Positions 37,107 to 47,646 of a stretch of DNA of 64,000 bases are shown here, in pieces. This stretch comes from Eubacterium plexicaudatum ASF492 (GTDB lineage: Bacteria > Bacillota > Clostridia > Lachnospirales > Lachnospiraceae): the NCBI RefSeq assembly GCF_000364225.2, contig NZ_AQFT02000001.1, positions 6,250,501-6,314,500 of the forward strand, written 5' to 3'. The notes under the pieces were generated by a model. It was not told the DNA's origin, did not search any database, and saw nothing but the letters and a program-made list of their open reading frames with translations. The position numbers were made by a program, and so were the translations under genes. Each line of letters begins with the position of its first letter. The stretch's first letter is position 1.

Positions 37107-39763
37107 ATGCCGAAAGTTACAGTTATTATGCCTGTTTTTAACACAGGCAGATCATATCTTAAGGCGGCGGTTGATTCCGTGAAGCGCCAAACTTATCAGG
37201 ATTGGGAGTTGGTTTTGTATGATGATGGGTCGGATCCGGATTATCTGCCCGCTATTCGCCAGGTAACAGATGGGGATGCGAGAATTCATGTCATGTATCA
37301 TACAAAAAATCACGGGGCCGGTTATGCAAGAAATGCCTGCATTCGTGCGTCTGCGGGAAAGTATGTTGCGCTTATGGATGCAGATGATATTTCCGCTCCG
37401 GACCGGCTGCAGGAGCAGGTGGATTTTTTAGACATGCATCCGGAATATGCGTTTGTCGGCAGCAACGCATGGATGATAGATGATTATGGAATATGGGGCA
37501 GGCGGATTTTGGAAAAGGAACCCGGAAAATCATCCTTTTTAAAAACGCTTCCTTTCATTCATCCGTCGGTAATGGTGCGCAGGGATGTATGGAATGCCGT
37601 ACAGGGGTATTCCGAAAAAAAACGGGATTACCGGGTGGAGGATTATGAGTGGATGATGCGGCTGTATGCGGCCGGATATCGTGGCTATAACATACAAAAA
37701 ATGCTGTTTTACTATAGAGAGGACAGTCGTTCTTATAAAAAGCGCAAATACCGTTACCGGATTGATGAATGCAGGATGCGGTATGTTGGATTTCGAAATC
37801 TTGGCATTTTGCAAGGACATATACACTATGTTTTAAAACCATTAGCAACAGGTCTTGTTCCGGCCGGGGTCATGCAGCGAATCAAACGGATACGATATCA
37901 TGTCGGAACGGATTTTGCAGGAAGCGCAGACATTCCAACATCAGGTGATATCAAGATTTTTGTGTCCCATACGTCAGGAAGCAGTAACGTTCGTGTGCGT
38001 GCGCCCATGTTCTGTCATGTGATGGCGGGAAGTGATTTTCAGCATGGGGAGATTCCAAAAGATATGCTCGCGGACAATACCGGAGATCATATTTCCAATC
38101 GGAACCGTTTTTACTGTGAACTGACGACACAGTACTGGGCCTGGAAAAATATGGATGCGGATTATTATGGGTTTTGCCATTACCGTCGTTATTTTTCATT
38201 TGCACCCGTCCGGTATGCGGAGGATGATTGCGGCTGTCTGGTTTATCCTTATTTGGATAAAAAATATGGAAAAAATTATATCCGGGTGAAAAGGAAGTGT
38301 ATCAGAAAATTACGCGGTATGATTGTCTGATTGCAAAAGGGCTCCCAACCGGAATGCTTGGCGCTAAAAATGTGTATCAGCACTATTCGAAAGCGCCCGG
38401 TTTGGAAAAAAGAGATCTGGATTTGTTTTTGCATATTGTCTGCAAAAGATATCCACAACTGCGAAGTGTTGTCAGGTCTTATATAAACGGAAATCTGTTT
38501 TATCCCTGTAATATGTTTATTATGAAAAAAGAGTTGTTCAGGGAATATGCACAGATGCTGTTTTCCGTATTGGAAGAGTTCCAACATGATTGGGATATGG
38601 CAGGGTATTCCGGAGAGGGACAGCGTACGCCCGGGCATTTGGGTGAACGGTTTGCCGGAATTTATTATGAGTATCTCAAACAGCAGGGGTATCATATCGG
38701 GGAGCTGCAAATGGCATTGTTAGAGCATACACAAAAGAACATATGTGCTCAGCCGCTGCCGCAGGAAATACCGATTGTGCTTTCTGCTGACAACAGTTAT
38801 ATGCCGGTTTTATTTATCTGTTTAAAATCATTAACAGAGCACTGCAGCAAGGAGAGAAACTATCATATCTATATTTTCCACACAGATATTGATGTGGAAA
38901 ACAGGCAGGTTTTTCAAAGCAAACTGGCCTGTCAAAATATAGTTATAGATTTTGTAGATGTCTCTGCCCGTATGACAGGGTATGATTTAAAGGCAAAGGG
39001 GCATATTTCCGGTGCGACATTTTATCGGTTTTTGATTTTGGATATGTTTCGGGAGTGCCGGAAGGTCATTTATCTGGATGCGGATGTGATTGTATGTAAA
39101 GATCTGGCGCTTTTATATGATTTGCCGTTAGAGGATGCGCTTTTAGCGGCGGCAGTGGATGCGGATTTTATCGGTCAGTATCATGGAGCAAATCCGGATA
39201 CGAGACGTTACTGCCAGGAAACGCTGCGGTTAAAAAATCCGGACAGTTATGTACAGGCGGGCGTACTGGTGCTTCAGGTAAAGGAATTAAATAAAAAGAC
39301 AAGTGCAGAAAAATTATTGGCTATGGCCCGGAAAGGGGACTACCGGTATTCGGATCAGGATATTTTAAATATCGTGTGCGAGGGAAAGATAAAAATATTG
39401 GATCTTGCATGGAATGTATGCACAGACAGCAAGGGTGGGAGGTATCCGGTTATTCGTCAGGCTCCGGCCGGTATATTGGAGGCATATGAACGGGCAAGAA
39501 AGCGGCCCTGTATCCTTCATTATGCAGGAGATGGGAAACCGTGGAACGATCCACGGATGGATTTTGCAAATGAGTTCTGGAGAGTTGCCAGGAATACGCC
39601 ATATTATGAAACGTTGCTGTATCAAATGCAGCAAAAACAACATGCACAAACAGGTTTTGGAAAAAAGGCCGTACAAAGGGTGAAGCAAATATTAAAAAGC
39701 TTCCTGCCGCAGGGCAGCCGGGTAAGGAGGATGGCCGTTCGGTTATACTGGAAATTAAAATGA
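37107..39763 (+). CDS. GT2 - DUF4422 - GT8 triple-domain glycosyltransferase, frameshifted
   Basis: Repaired, this is one protein of about 886 residues. Residues 1-265 are GT2 (VTVIMPVFNTGRSYL, YDDGSDPDY, ALMDADDIS), homologous to the gene at 418. Residues 290-540 are DUF4422 (IKIFVSHTSG, FYCELTTQYWAWKN, YYGFCHYRRYF). Residues 560-850 are GT8 (IPIVLSADNSYMPVLFICL, VIYLDADVIV, ILHYAGDGKPW). The frame breaks near 38282-38283; an added C gives YIPGEKEVYQKITRYD. The first piece ends at 38330 and the second opens at 38297. In cluster A these are two genes separated by three others. One chain might add two or three sugars in order. Confidence 0.87.
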
Positions 39764-39879
39764 ATGTGGATTGTGTTTGCAGAGACAGAACAGGGAGGAT
39801 GTATGAATAAGATGGCAGCAAGGCTTCAAGGGCTGTACAAGTACCGGGCTCTTGTCAGACAGCTTGTGTGCAAAGATAT

Positions 39880-39888
39880 TAAATTAAA
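39880..39888. repeat. 9-bp target site duplication, left copy (TAAATTAAA)
   Basis: TAAATTAAA directly precedes the IS left end and recurs at 41357-41365 after the right end. It is part of the permease codons for IKLK. A perfect, undecayed duplication points to a recent insertion. Confidence 0.92.
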
Positions 39889-41356
39889 CACTACTTTACA
39901 ACTTTATAAATGATGCCCCTGTTTCTGAACCAGCCGTTTTAAGGCATTTATTAAAGCATTTGATTTTATGCTGGTTTCGACTTTTTCTACGAAAATGGCA
40001 TAAAATACCTGCTGGCGAATTTGTTCACTTAACGCAAACCGAAACTCCTGCACGCTTTCTGTCTGATATTTATAAAACGCCTTGTCCTGGTATGGCAGCA
40101 GTTTCATTGCACAGTATGAAATGTTAATCAGATTGACCAGCATTTCAATCCCTTTGCGGCTGCGGACCATGTAACTGCACAGTGACCAGAAAGTTTTCTG
40201 TTCGTAGTAACTAACCTCTATCGGCCATCGAAATGCATACAGCATCAGGGGAATAAACTGCATCCGGCTGCTCCCTGTCTGGTTTAGCGGGGATTTCTCC
40301 TGCCATGCGCAGAAGACCTGAAGCTGTTCCGGAAAAACTGTGCTGAAAAACAAACGCCTGCTGCCTGCTGCTTTATCAGCGGATGTGACATATGCCAGGA
40401 CTGTCCTTTTTCCAAAAATATTAGTAAGGACATGGCGCACGGCCATATAATAATCACCGATTTTTTCATCAGACAGCGTAAAATCGTCCTGAATGGAAAG
40501 TTTTTTCCCATGCAGCGCAGGCCGCCCTCTTTTTCCAGTACGCTGCGGCGGCAGGTCATAAATGACAGAATCAGACCTTGCATTTCCGATAAGGTCAAGG
40601 TTCTCATATTCATCCACAATGGAAACAAGGTTCTTTTTTACATACCAGCTGTCACAAAGGATGATAACATTTTTTTTATTGCTGAATTCCGGCATCGCCT
40701 GACGGACCATGGATGCAGCAAGTTCCAGCTTTGACTCCTTTTTTTGCCACATACGGTATCCAAGCGGAACAGAAAGGTAATGGATCCTGTTTTTATTCCA
40801 CACCGGGACGCAGAGCATTACGCTTACGAAACAATGTCCGTTCAGATAGTTTGAGCCATTATGCGCTGCATGGTCAAAAAGTTTTGAAACATCTTCAAAT
40901 TTTTTTCCAAACTTCGGGGCCATTGTGTCATCAATGCACAGAAAAACAGGCTGTGAAGAAAGTTTTTCCGGTATGAGTTTTAAAGCCATGCCAGCAGTAA
41001 CATTCATAAATCTGGAATAATCGGCCTTTGCATAAGAGCAGGCATAGTAAAATGCATTCAGGGATTTTTTTGTAATCCCTGATAAAAAATGTCTGTAAAG
41101 GGACCGGATGGAAACTGCTGACTCCATGGCAAGTATAGATAACACCAGCAGAAAAAGGGTTTCAATAGTCGGTGCGGAAAAAGTTTTAAAATAAATATAA
41201 AAATAACGGTACAGTCTACCAATTAGATTATTTTCGTTGTATAATAAGTCTGACGTACAAGGTCACTCTCTTTCGTATAGTTTTGTATGCAAACTTATTA
41301 TACATGAGAAAGTACCTTGTGCGTTATTTTATTTTTTAAAAAGTTGTAAAGTGGTG
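39889..41356 (-). mobile_element. IS element of the IS4 superfamily, 1468 bp
   Basis: The ends are 16-bp terminal inverted repeats, CACTACTTTACAACTT at the left and AAGTTGTAAAGTGGTG at the right, with one mismatch. They are flanked by 9-bp direct repeats TAAATTAAA. One transposase gene on the minus strand fills most of the element. The remaining 200 bp near the right end contain an imperfect inverted repeat (ACAAGGTCACTCTC near 41256 and GAGAAAGTACCTTGT near 41308). This would form a hairpin upstream of the transposase, a known way to block translation from outside transcripts. The 9-bp duplication fits IS4-like groups; the exact family is unsure. Confidence 0.9.
39904..41145 (-). CDS. DDE transposase (IS4 superfamily)
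   Basis: The open frame from GTG 41145 codes 413 residues. The DDE triad is plausibly in VFLCIDDTMAPKFGKK, VIILCDSWYVKK and RWPIEVSYYEQKTFW, with GKRGRPALHGKK between. The first residues (LSILAMESAVSIRSLYRHFLSG) are normally internal in such proteins. The same frame is open upstream to about 41262 and encodes plausible sequence (LYRYFYIYFKTFSAPTIETL) but has no ATG, so the real start may be a rare codon or was lost. The stop lies 15 bp from the left terminal repeat. Confidence 0.88.
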   Translation of the reverse strand: MLSILAMESAVSIRSLYRHFLSGITKKSLNAFYYACSYAKADYSRFMNVTAGMALKLIPEKLSSQPVFLCIDDTMAPKFGKKFEDVSKLFDHAAHNGSNYLNGHCFVSVMLCVPVWNKNRIHYLSVPLGYRMWQKKESKLELAASMVRQAMPEFSNKKNVIILCDSWYVKKNLVSIVDEYENLDLIGNARSDSVIYDLPPQRTGKRGRPALHGKKLSIQDDFTLSDEKIGDYYMAVRHVLTNIFGKRTVLAYVTSADKAAGSRRLFFSTVFPEQLQVFCAWQEKSPLNQTGSSRMQFIPLMLYAFRWPIEVSYYEQKTFWSLCSYMVRSRKGIEMLVNLINISYCAMKLLPYQDKAFYKYQTESVQEFRFALSEQIRQQVFYAIFVEKVETSIKSNALINALKRLVQKQGHHL

Positions 41357-41365
41357 TAAATTAAA
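41357..41365. repeat. 9-bp target site duplication, right copy (TAAATTAAA)
   Basis: Identical to 39880-39888 and directly after the IS right end; the permease frame resumes here. Confidence 0.92.
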
Positions 41366-42078
41366 GTACAGGAGAAGTTTTCTCGGATATTTGTGGAGCG
41401 TGCTCAATCCTATGATGATTATGGTCGTGATGTATCTGGTGTTTTCACATATGTTCCGGTTTAATGTGGAAAATTATCCGGCTTATCTCATTATTGGACA
41501 GACACTGTTTACCTTTATGACAGAAGCAACAAACCAGGCGATTTATTCCATTACGGGAAATGGTGCATTGTTAAAAAAGGTGTATGTACCAAAATATATT
41601 TTTACGTTATCCAAGGTTACGAGTTCTTTGGTAAACCTGTTGTTTTCCATGGGTGCAATGCTGCTTGTATTTATTTTTACAAAAGTAGAGTTTTCGATGT
41701 ATATGCTGCTTGTACCTGTTGTGCTTGTGGAATTATATTTTTTTTGTGTAGGTTTAGGACTGTTTTTAGCGCAGGCTGCGGTGTTTTTTAGAGATATTCA
41801 ATATATTTACAGTGTATTGACAACGGCATGGATGTATCTGACGCCATTGTTTTACCCGGTGGAGCAGCTTCCGGAGAGCATGCAAAAGGCAGTGGGGATT
41901 TTTAACCCGATGTATCATTATATTACACAGTTTCGTACGCTTGTTTTACACCGGACGATGCCGGATGTGGAGACGCTTTTGTATGGCAGCGTGGCTGCCG
42001 CGTTATTTCTTGCGTTGGGGACATGGTCATTTTTAAAGAGTCAGGATAAGTTTATTCTCTATATATAAGGAGGACGTC

Positions 42079-42834
42079 ATGGGCGAAGCGATCATTGAAA
42101 TCACAAAGGCATCCGTACGGTTTAATATGGCAAACCAACAGGTCAATAACCTAAAGGAATATGTGATACGGGTTTTGAAACGAGAATTAATGTTTCAGGA
42201 GTTTTTTGCACTGCAGGATGTGAGCCTTACCGTAAAGCAAGGGGAGGCCTGGGGCATTATCGGCTCGAACGGGTCCGGAAAATCCACGCTTATGAAGCTG
42301 ATATGCGGAATTTTAAAGCCGTATAGAGGAAGTGTATCTGTTTATGGCAGTATTGCACCGCTTATAGAACTGGGGGCCGGATTTGACGGAGAGCTTACCG
42401 CCAGAGAAAATATCCTCCTGAACGGAACGCTGATGGGGTATTCCGAAGCATTTATGAGAGCGCACTTACAGGAAATCATTGATTTTGCAGAATTGCGTGA
42501 TTTTATGGATATGCCGGTCAAAAACTATTCGTCCGGTATGGAGGCGCGCCTTGGATTTTCCGTAGCAACCGTCGTGCAGCCGGATATCCTGATTTGCGAT
42601 GAAGTATTGGCGGTTGGTGATTACAAATTTCAGAAAAAATGTGAGAAACGGATGAAGCACATGCTTGAAACGGGAACGACGCTTCTGTATGTGTCACATC
42701 AGAGAGAATCGGTCGAGAAGCTATGTGACCATGCTCTGTGGCTGGATAAGGGACGCACGGTTCTGGCAGGTGATACGGCGTACGTGTGTAGCCGGTATAT
42801 GGAGCATGGTAAAGGAGAAGAAAGTCATATATGA
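42079..42834 (+). CDS. Polysaccharide ABC exporter ATPase (Wzt/TagH type)
   Basis: A 251-residue intact ATPase: Walker A GSNGSGKST, signature NYSSGM, Walker B ILICDEVLAVGD and the H-loop YVSHQ. It has no C-terminal glycan-binding domain, like TagH-core or short Wzt proteins. It shows the full N-terminus (NNLKEYVIRVLKRELMFQEF), which serves as reference for the frameshift in the cluster A copy at 3135. The start follows AAGGAGG. Its permease partner upstream is IS-split, so it may have no partner unless it pairs with the cluster A permease. Confidence 0.93.
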   Translation: MGEAIIEITKASVRFNMANQQVNNLKEYVIRVLKRELMFQEFFALQDVSLTVKQGEAWGIIGSNGSGKSTLMKLICGILKPYRGSVSVYGSIAPLIELGAGFDGELTARENILLNGTLMGYSEAFMRAHLQEIIDFAELRDFMDMPVKNYSSGMEARLGFSVATVVQPDILICDEVLAVGDYKFQKKCEKRMKHMLETGTTLLYVSHQRESVEKLCDHALWLDKGRTVLAGDTAYVCSRYMEHGKGEESHI

Positions 42835-43844
42835 GAAAAATTTTATCGGTATCAATTGCCGCTTATAATGTGGCGCAGACGCTTGCTGAATGTCTGGATC
42901 CGTTTTTAGAAACCGGCGTCATGGATGAACTGGATATTATGGTGATTGACGATGGGTCTTCGGATGACACACGAAAGATCGCGGAACAATATACACGCAG
43001 TTATCCGGATACATTCCGCATAATCAGCAAAGAAAACGGCGGGTGGGGCTCAACTGTCAATACGGGAATCCGGGAGGCGCGGGGGCTGTATTTTAAGCAG
43101 CTGGATGGAGACGATCATTATGATCCGGCCGCGGTCGGACCGTTTGTCCGTTATTTGCAGTCGGAACCGGGGGATCTTGTTATAACGCCGTATATAGCCT
43201 ATGACAGTGAAAGCGGTACGGTTATTTCCAAAGAAGACTGCAATCCGGGTTATGAAAAAGAGAAAATTTACCTGCTGCAGGAGGTACACGAATTTTCACC
43301 GTTTATGCATAGCTTATCCGTACGCACAAGCTTGCTAAAGGAAGGGAAGGTCAGCATAACAGAGCGCTGCTTTTATACGGATACGGAATTTGTCCTAAAA
43401 GCATGCAACCATGCGCGAACCGTATCTTTTTTTGACATTCCGGTCTATTACTACAGGCGTGCGGCTCTTGGACAGAGCATGAGTCTGGATGGATTTGAAA
43501 AGCACTATATGGATCAGTACCGTGTGATTGAAGTCTGTCTTGTCTATATGCAACAGCAGGTGAAACGGGAGGAGGTTCGGGCAATTTATGATAAGTTGTT
43601 GTTTGGAACGTGCTTTTGGCAGTACATGATTATGTTTTATATATCTGCGACCGGGCAGCATAAAAAGGATTTAAAAGCATTTGACCGTATGCTGAAGGAA
43701 AAAGCACCGGATTATTATGCGAAGATTGACTTTAAAGAACTGAAAATACTGAGGAAAACAAAATTTATCGGCTATTTCATTCTGGCGCCTTATAAAAAGA
43801 AAAAGGACAACAGGTTTACAGCGGATGGAAGGCTGAGGGAGTAA
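42831..43844 (+). CDS. Glycosyltransferase family 2
   Basis: A 337-residue GT2, intact: LSVSIAAYNVAQTLAEC, VIDDGSSDDT, ENGGWGSTVNTGI and KQLDGDDHYDP (the DxD-type motif). A late region YYYRRAALGQSMS is typical of Firmicute capsule GT2s. It overlaps the ATPase stop by 4 bp and has no membrane segments. The sugar specificity is unknown. Confidence 0.9.
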   Translation: MRKILSVSIAAYNVAQTLAECLDPFLETGVMDELDIMVIDDGSSDDTRKIAEQYTRSYPDTFRIISKENGGWGSTVNTGIREARGLYFKQLDGDDHYDPAAVGPFVRYLQSEPGDLVITPYIAYDSESGTVISKEDCNPGYEKEKIYLLQEVHEFSPFMHSLSVRTSLLKEGKVSITERCFYTDTEFVLKACNHARTVSFFDIPVYYYRRAALGQSMSLDGFEKHYMDQYRVIEVCLVYMQQQVKREEVRAIYDKLLFGTCFWQYMIMFYISATGQHKKDLKAFDRMLKEKAPDYYAKIDFKELKILRKTKFIGYFILAPYKKKKDNRFTADGRLRE

Positions 43845-43903
43845 AGCAGCGCTGGCGCTATTTTATGCGGCAGGAAGAGGCTGCAGATTTGGGGAGTGTA
43901 CAA

Positions 43904-44871
43904 ATGAAGGACAGACCGTTGGTCAGTGTGGTTATTCCCGTATACCGGACACCGGAGTTTTTTTTGAAAAGCTGTATCGAAAGTGTTCTTGCCCAGAAAA
44001 TCGGTAATTTTGAAGTGATCCTTGTGGACGATGGATCTCCGGATATGTGCGGCAGCATTTGTGACAGTTATGCGGCAGCGGATGAAAGAATACAAGTAAT
44101 ACATCAAAAAAATGCCGGTGTAAGCAGGGCAAGAAATGCAGGTCTTGACAAAGCAAGGGGAAAATATCTGACATTTTTGGACGCTGATGATTTATTGGCA
44201 GAGCATGCATGGGAAAAGGCAATTGCAGCGATAGAACGGGAACAGGCAGACGTTGTAATTTTCGGATGGAATGATTTTTCGGAGAATGGGAAAACGCCGC
44301 ACAGAATTACACAGGAGACTTTGCTGCTGAAAACGGAAGAAGTGATTACGCAGATTGCGTCCGACAATTTTTGTGTGGCGGGGGCTATCCGTGGAATAAA
44401 TTGTGGGATGCGGATAAAATCCGCGCCGTATATGGCAGGATGATTCCTTTCCAGGAACAGATTTTTACATATGAAGATAAACTATGGACGATTGAAGTCA
44501 TGCAAAAGCTCAGTCGGGTCGTATTGCTGCCGGATATATTATACGAATATCGTTTTTTGCCGGAAAGTATTACCCAGAGCGCTGAGATTTGGAAAAGACG
44601 TCAGTTTAATGCTTATGATGCTTATGATCTTATTTTAGACCGGTTAAGGTTATACAGTAAACAGGCATACCGGGGAGCGGTGCGGTTTTATTTTGCGTTT
44701 TGTTATACGGATTTAAAAAATATGTACCTGTATTGGAGAGATGATCACAGTCGTTTTCATAACACATGGCGCAGGCTGGGCAAATTAAGCAGAAGAATAC
44801 GGCCGGGAGACTTGCGGCATGGAAAATATTATTTGGCATGGCTGTTTTTCCTTTTATTCGGATGGCTGTAA
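43904..44871 (+). CDS. Glycosyltransferase family 2, frameshifted
   Basis: About 322 residues. The first piece has VSVVIPVYRTPEFFLKSC, LVDDGSPDMCG and TFLDADDLL. The frame breaks in the G5 run at 44380-44384; six Gs give FCVAGGYPWNKLWDADKI, the conserved GT2 segment, and continue to 44871 (FTYEDKLWTIEVM). I chose ATG 43904 with GGGGAG eight bases upstream over 43865. Without repair, the N-terminal catalytic part would end at 44443. Confidence 0.86.
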
Positions 44872-44896
44872 TAATACATAGTGTGGCATAGGGAAA

Positions 44897-47634
44897 GTGG
44901 GTGTTTTTTTGCAAAAGCGGCTAAAAGCAGCAGGAAAATTTTGTACGGGATGCGGTGCATGTGCCAATGCATGTCCGATTGATGCGATTGAAATGGTGGA
45001 GGATGCTTATGGTTTTTTTCAGGCGCAGATTCGGACAGACAAATGCATGCATTGTGATGTATGTCAACGGATATGTTCGGTATTAAACGTAAAAAAAGAA
45101 GTATCCAATGCAAAGGTTTCTAACGCAGAAGATCCGTATGCATCCGTTTTAGAATGCAAGGCTGTTATGGCGGAGGATGAAGTGCGGTTTCATAGTTCGT
45201 CCGGTGGAGCTTTTTGGGTACTTGCAGAAAAAATGCTGGAAATGAAAGGAAAGGTTGCAGGAGCTGCTTTTTATTCGTCTGCGCAGGATGACAGGTATTT
45301 TGAAGTGCGTCACCTTCTTATTGAACAGCTGTCACAGCTTTGCGAACTGCAAAAATCAAAATATACGCAGAGTAAAACAGGCTTGATTTACCGCGAAGTC
45401 CGGGATGCTCTGGAGTTGGGCAATCCGGTGCTGTTTTGCGGCTGTCCCTGTCAGGTGGCAGGGTTAACGGCTTATTTGGGCAAAGAATATGAAAAGCTGG
45501 TTACGGTAGATCTGCTTTGCCATGGCGTACCGTCCCAAAAGATGTTGAACGAGTCACTTGCCGGTCTGGCAGAAAAGCGTCCGATTGCGAAGATTGATTT
45601 CAGAGATAAAAATTACGGATGGGAATCTCTGGGGATGACCATTTCCTATGCAGACGGCGCCAGACAGCGTTTAAGTTATGACGAAAGCAGATATGAACAG
45701 GGGTTCCATCCGAATATGACATTAAACAACAGCTGCTATGACTGTATATTCTGTGAATTTCCAAGACAGGGAGATCTTACTTGCGGAGATTTTTGGGGAA
45801 TTGGCGAATATGAGACAGATAGCCATACGCAAGAGGCATTGGATGACGGGATGGGGACAAGCCTGGTCTTTATTAACACGCAAAAAGGAAAAAAATATTT
45901 TAACTCTGTAAGAGACAGATTTCGCATGTGTATGGATGTTCCTCCTGTATATGCAAAAAATAACAGAATACATGCCGGAATAAAAAAGATGCGGCAAGAG
46001 AGCAGTTCTTAGCGCTTTATCCGGAGCGGGATTTTAATACGGCCGTGTTATACGCACAGCAAAGACGGGCAGATATTGGCATTGTCGGCAACTGGTCTTA
46101 TCCAAATTACGGAAGCGAACTTACTTATTATGCATTATACCGAACAATCAAAGGGATGGGAAAATCCGTGCTGATGATTGGCTGGCCCAAAAGAGCCGAA
46201 TGGAAACCATCCGATCAGGCGCAGTTGTTTGATAAGCAACCGTATGCATCCTATGAAATAGCGCCATTGGTACAAACGCGCAGCGAGCTTCGGGAGTTAA
46301 ACGAACGGTGTGCTATGTTTGTCCTTGGGTCCGATCAGCTTTTGAACAACAATCTGTATCATTGGATGGATAAGTTTATGCAGCTGGACTGGGTTTGCAG
46401 CAGCAAACGCAAGATAGCGTATGCCGCATCTTTTGGCTATGATTATATATGGGGAGGGGAAAGTGACAGAGAGGAACTGGCGTATTTCCTCCGACGATTT
46501 GACGCATTTTCCGTAAGGGAAAAAAGCGGTGTATTGCTGGCAAAAAAGCATTATGGCGTTTCGGCGCAAATGGTGCCGGATCCAATCTTTTTGCTGCCTG
46601 TAACCTGCTATGAACAGCTGGTGGCAAACGTTCCTGAAAAAGACACGCAAAAACCATTCCTGTTTTCCTATATTTTAGATACAAGCAAGGAAAAAGCAGA
46701 TATTTTAAAGGAATGTGCGGATACACTTCATGTACGTCTTACATTCGTACCGGATCGCTCCAAAGACGCTGTCACATCGAAAAATATGTGGGACATCCGG
46801 GCAGAAGACAGTCTGTCTGTGGAAGCGTGGTTATCCGAGATTAAAATTGCAAATATATGGTGACAGATTCTTTTCACGGCATGTGTTTTGCGATCCTGTT
46901 CCACAAACCATTCCTTGCGGTATGCAATGAATCAAGGGGCAGTGCCAGATTTACATCGCTTTTGGAAGAGCTGGGACTGCAAAACCGTCTGGTAAAATCC
47001 ATCCGGGAGTTAAGGGAGAAGAAGTGGCTGCTAAGCCAGCCGGCTGATTATGACTCTGTGCAGAAAAAGATTGATCAAATGGCTGCCAGAGGGTATCAAT
47101 GGCTGGAGGAGGCGTTGAATGGAAGTCCAAAGGAAGGTTTTCGGATTATGACATACTGGCAGGACGGGCGTATGAATTGGAAAAAGAAGTACGAAAAAGC
47201 ATGGAGTCGGCGCAGGATCGGATGAATCGGCAGGATGCGGTAGACATTAAGCAGTGGGAACAGCTGGAAGATCATAGAAAACGGCTGGATGGCCTGGACG
47301 GACATCATATATATCAAATGGAACAGCTGGAAGATTATAGAAAGTGCCTGGATAGCCTGGACGAGCGACATATACATCAAACGGAACAGTTGGAAGTGTA
47401 TGGAAAATGTCTGAAAGAGCATGGTACTGAGATTGAAAACAGAAAGAGCAGCTGGCAGAATATAAAGTTTATTTGGACAGTCTGGACGCCGGCTGCACGG
47501 AATTGAACCGTCTGATAGCGGAATTAAAGCAGGAACAGGAAAGAAGAAAACATTTTGTTGTTTATTTTTGTACGGTTATTTATGAGCAGTATAAAAAAGT
47601 TGGACGGATGATAAGAAAATGGCTGAAGAAATGA
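44897..47634 (+). CDS. FrhB-like / polysaccharide pyruvyl transferase fusion with coiled-coil tail, four frameshifts
   Basis: Repaired, one protein of about 913 residues. Residues 10-60 hold two 4Fe-4S motifs (CTGCGACANACP and CMHCDVCQRIC). Residues 60-370 are the coenzyme F420 hydrogenase beta (FrhB) domain (FCGCPCQVAGL, DLLCHGVPS, YDCIFCEFPRQGD). Residues 385-740 are pyruvyl transferase (IGIVGNWSYPNYGSELTYYAL, VLGSDQLLNN, YMVTDSFHGM). The rest is coiled coil. Breaks: A6 at 45982-45987, A4 at 46843-46846, T4 at 47138-47141 and AAA at 47443-47445; each is fixed by one base. Translation starts at GTG 44897. Pyruvyl transferases add a ketal-pyruvate from PEP to a sugar; the FrhB role is unknown, perhaps redox. 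Confidence 0.83.
47258..47425 (+). repeat. 63-bp tandem repeats in the coiled-coil tail
   Basis: Two full 63-bp units (47258-47320 and 47321-47383) and a third partial one encode 21-residue repeats beginning EQLEDHRKRL, EQLEDYRKCL and EQLEVYGKCL. Twenty-one residues are exactly three heptads, so unit gain or loss would keep both frame and coiled-coil register. Confidence 0.85.
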
Positions 47635-47646
47635 GGATTGCCTTTT

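Larger units (their letters stand above)
39803..42068 (+). pseudogene. Polysaccharide ABC exporter permease split by an IS element
   Basis: The 5' part (39803-39888, MNKMAARLQGLYKYRALVRQ, then KDIKLK) is cut by an IS at 39889-41356. The 3' part resumes at 41366 with YRRSFLGYLWSVLNP and runs through about six membrane spans to 42068 (LTTAWMYLTPLFYPVEQLP). Removing the IS and one TAAATTAAA copy restores a continuous frame of about 263 codons matching the permease at 2333. An internal ATG at 41391 could yield a protein lacking about 35 N-terminal residues, but it would lose the cytosolic amphipathic segment. The intact ATPase follows 10 bp later. Confidence 0.93.

Noticed and set aside
40432..40976. 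Plus-strand open frames within the IS element
   Set aside because: They are antisense shadows of the transposase and show no family motif or ribosome site.
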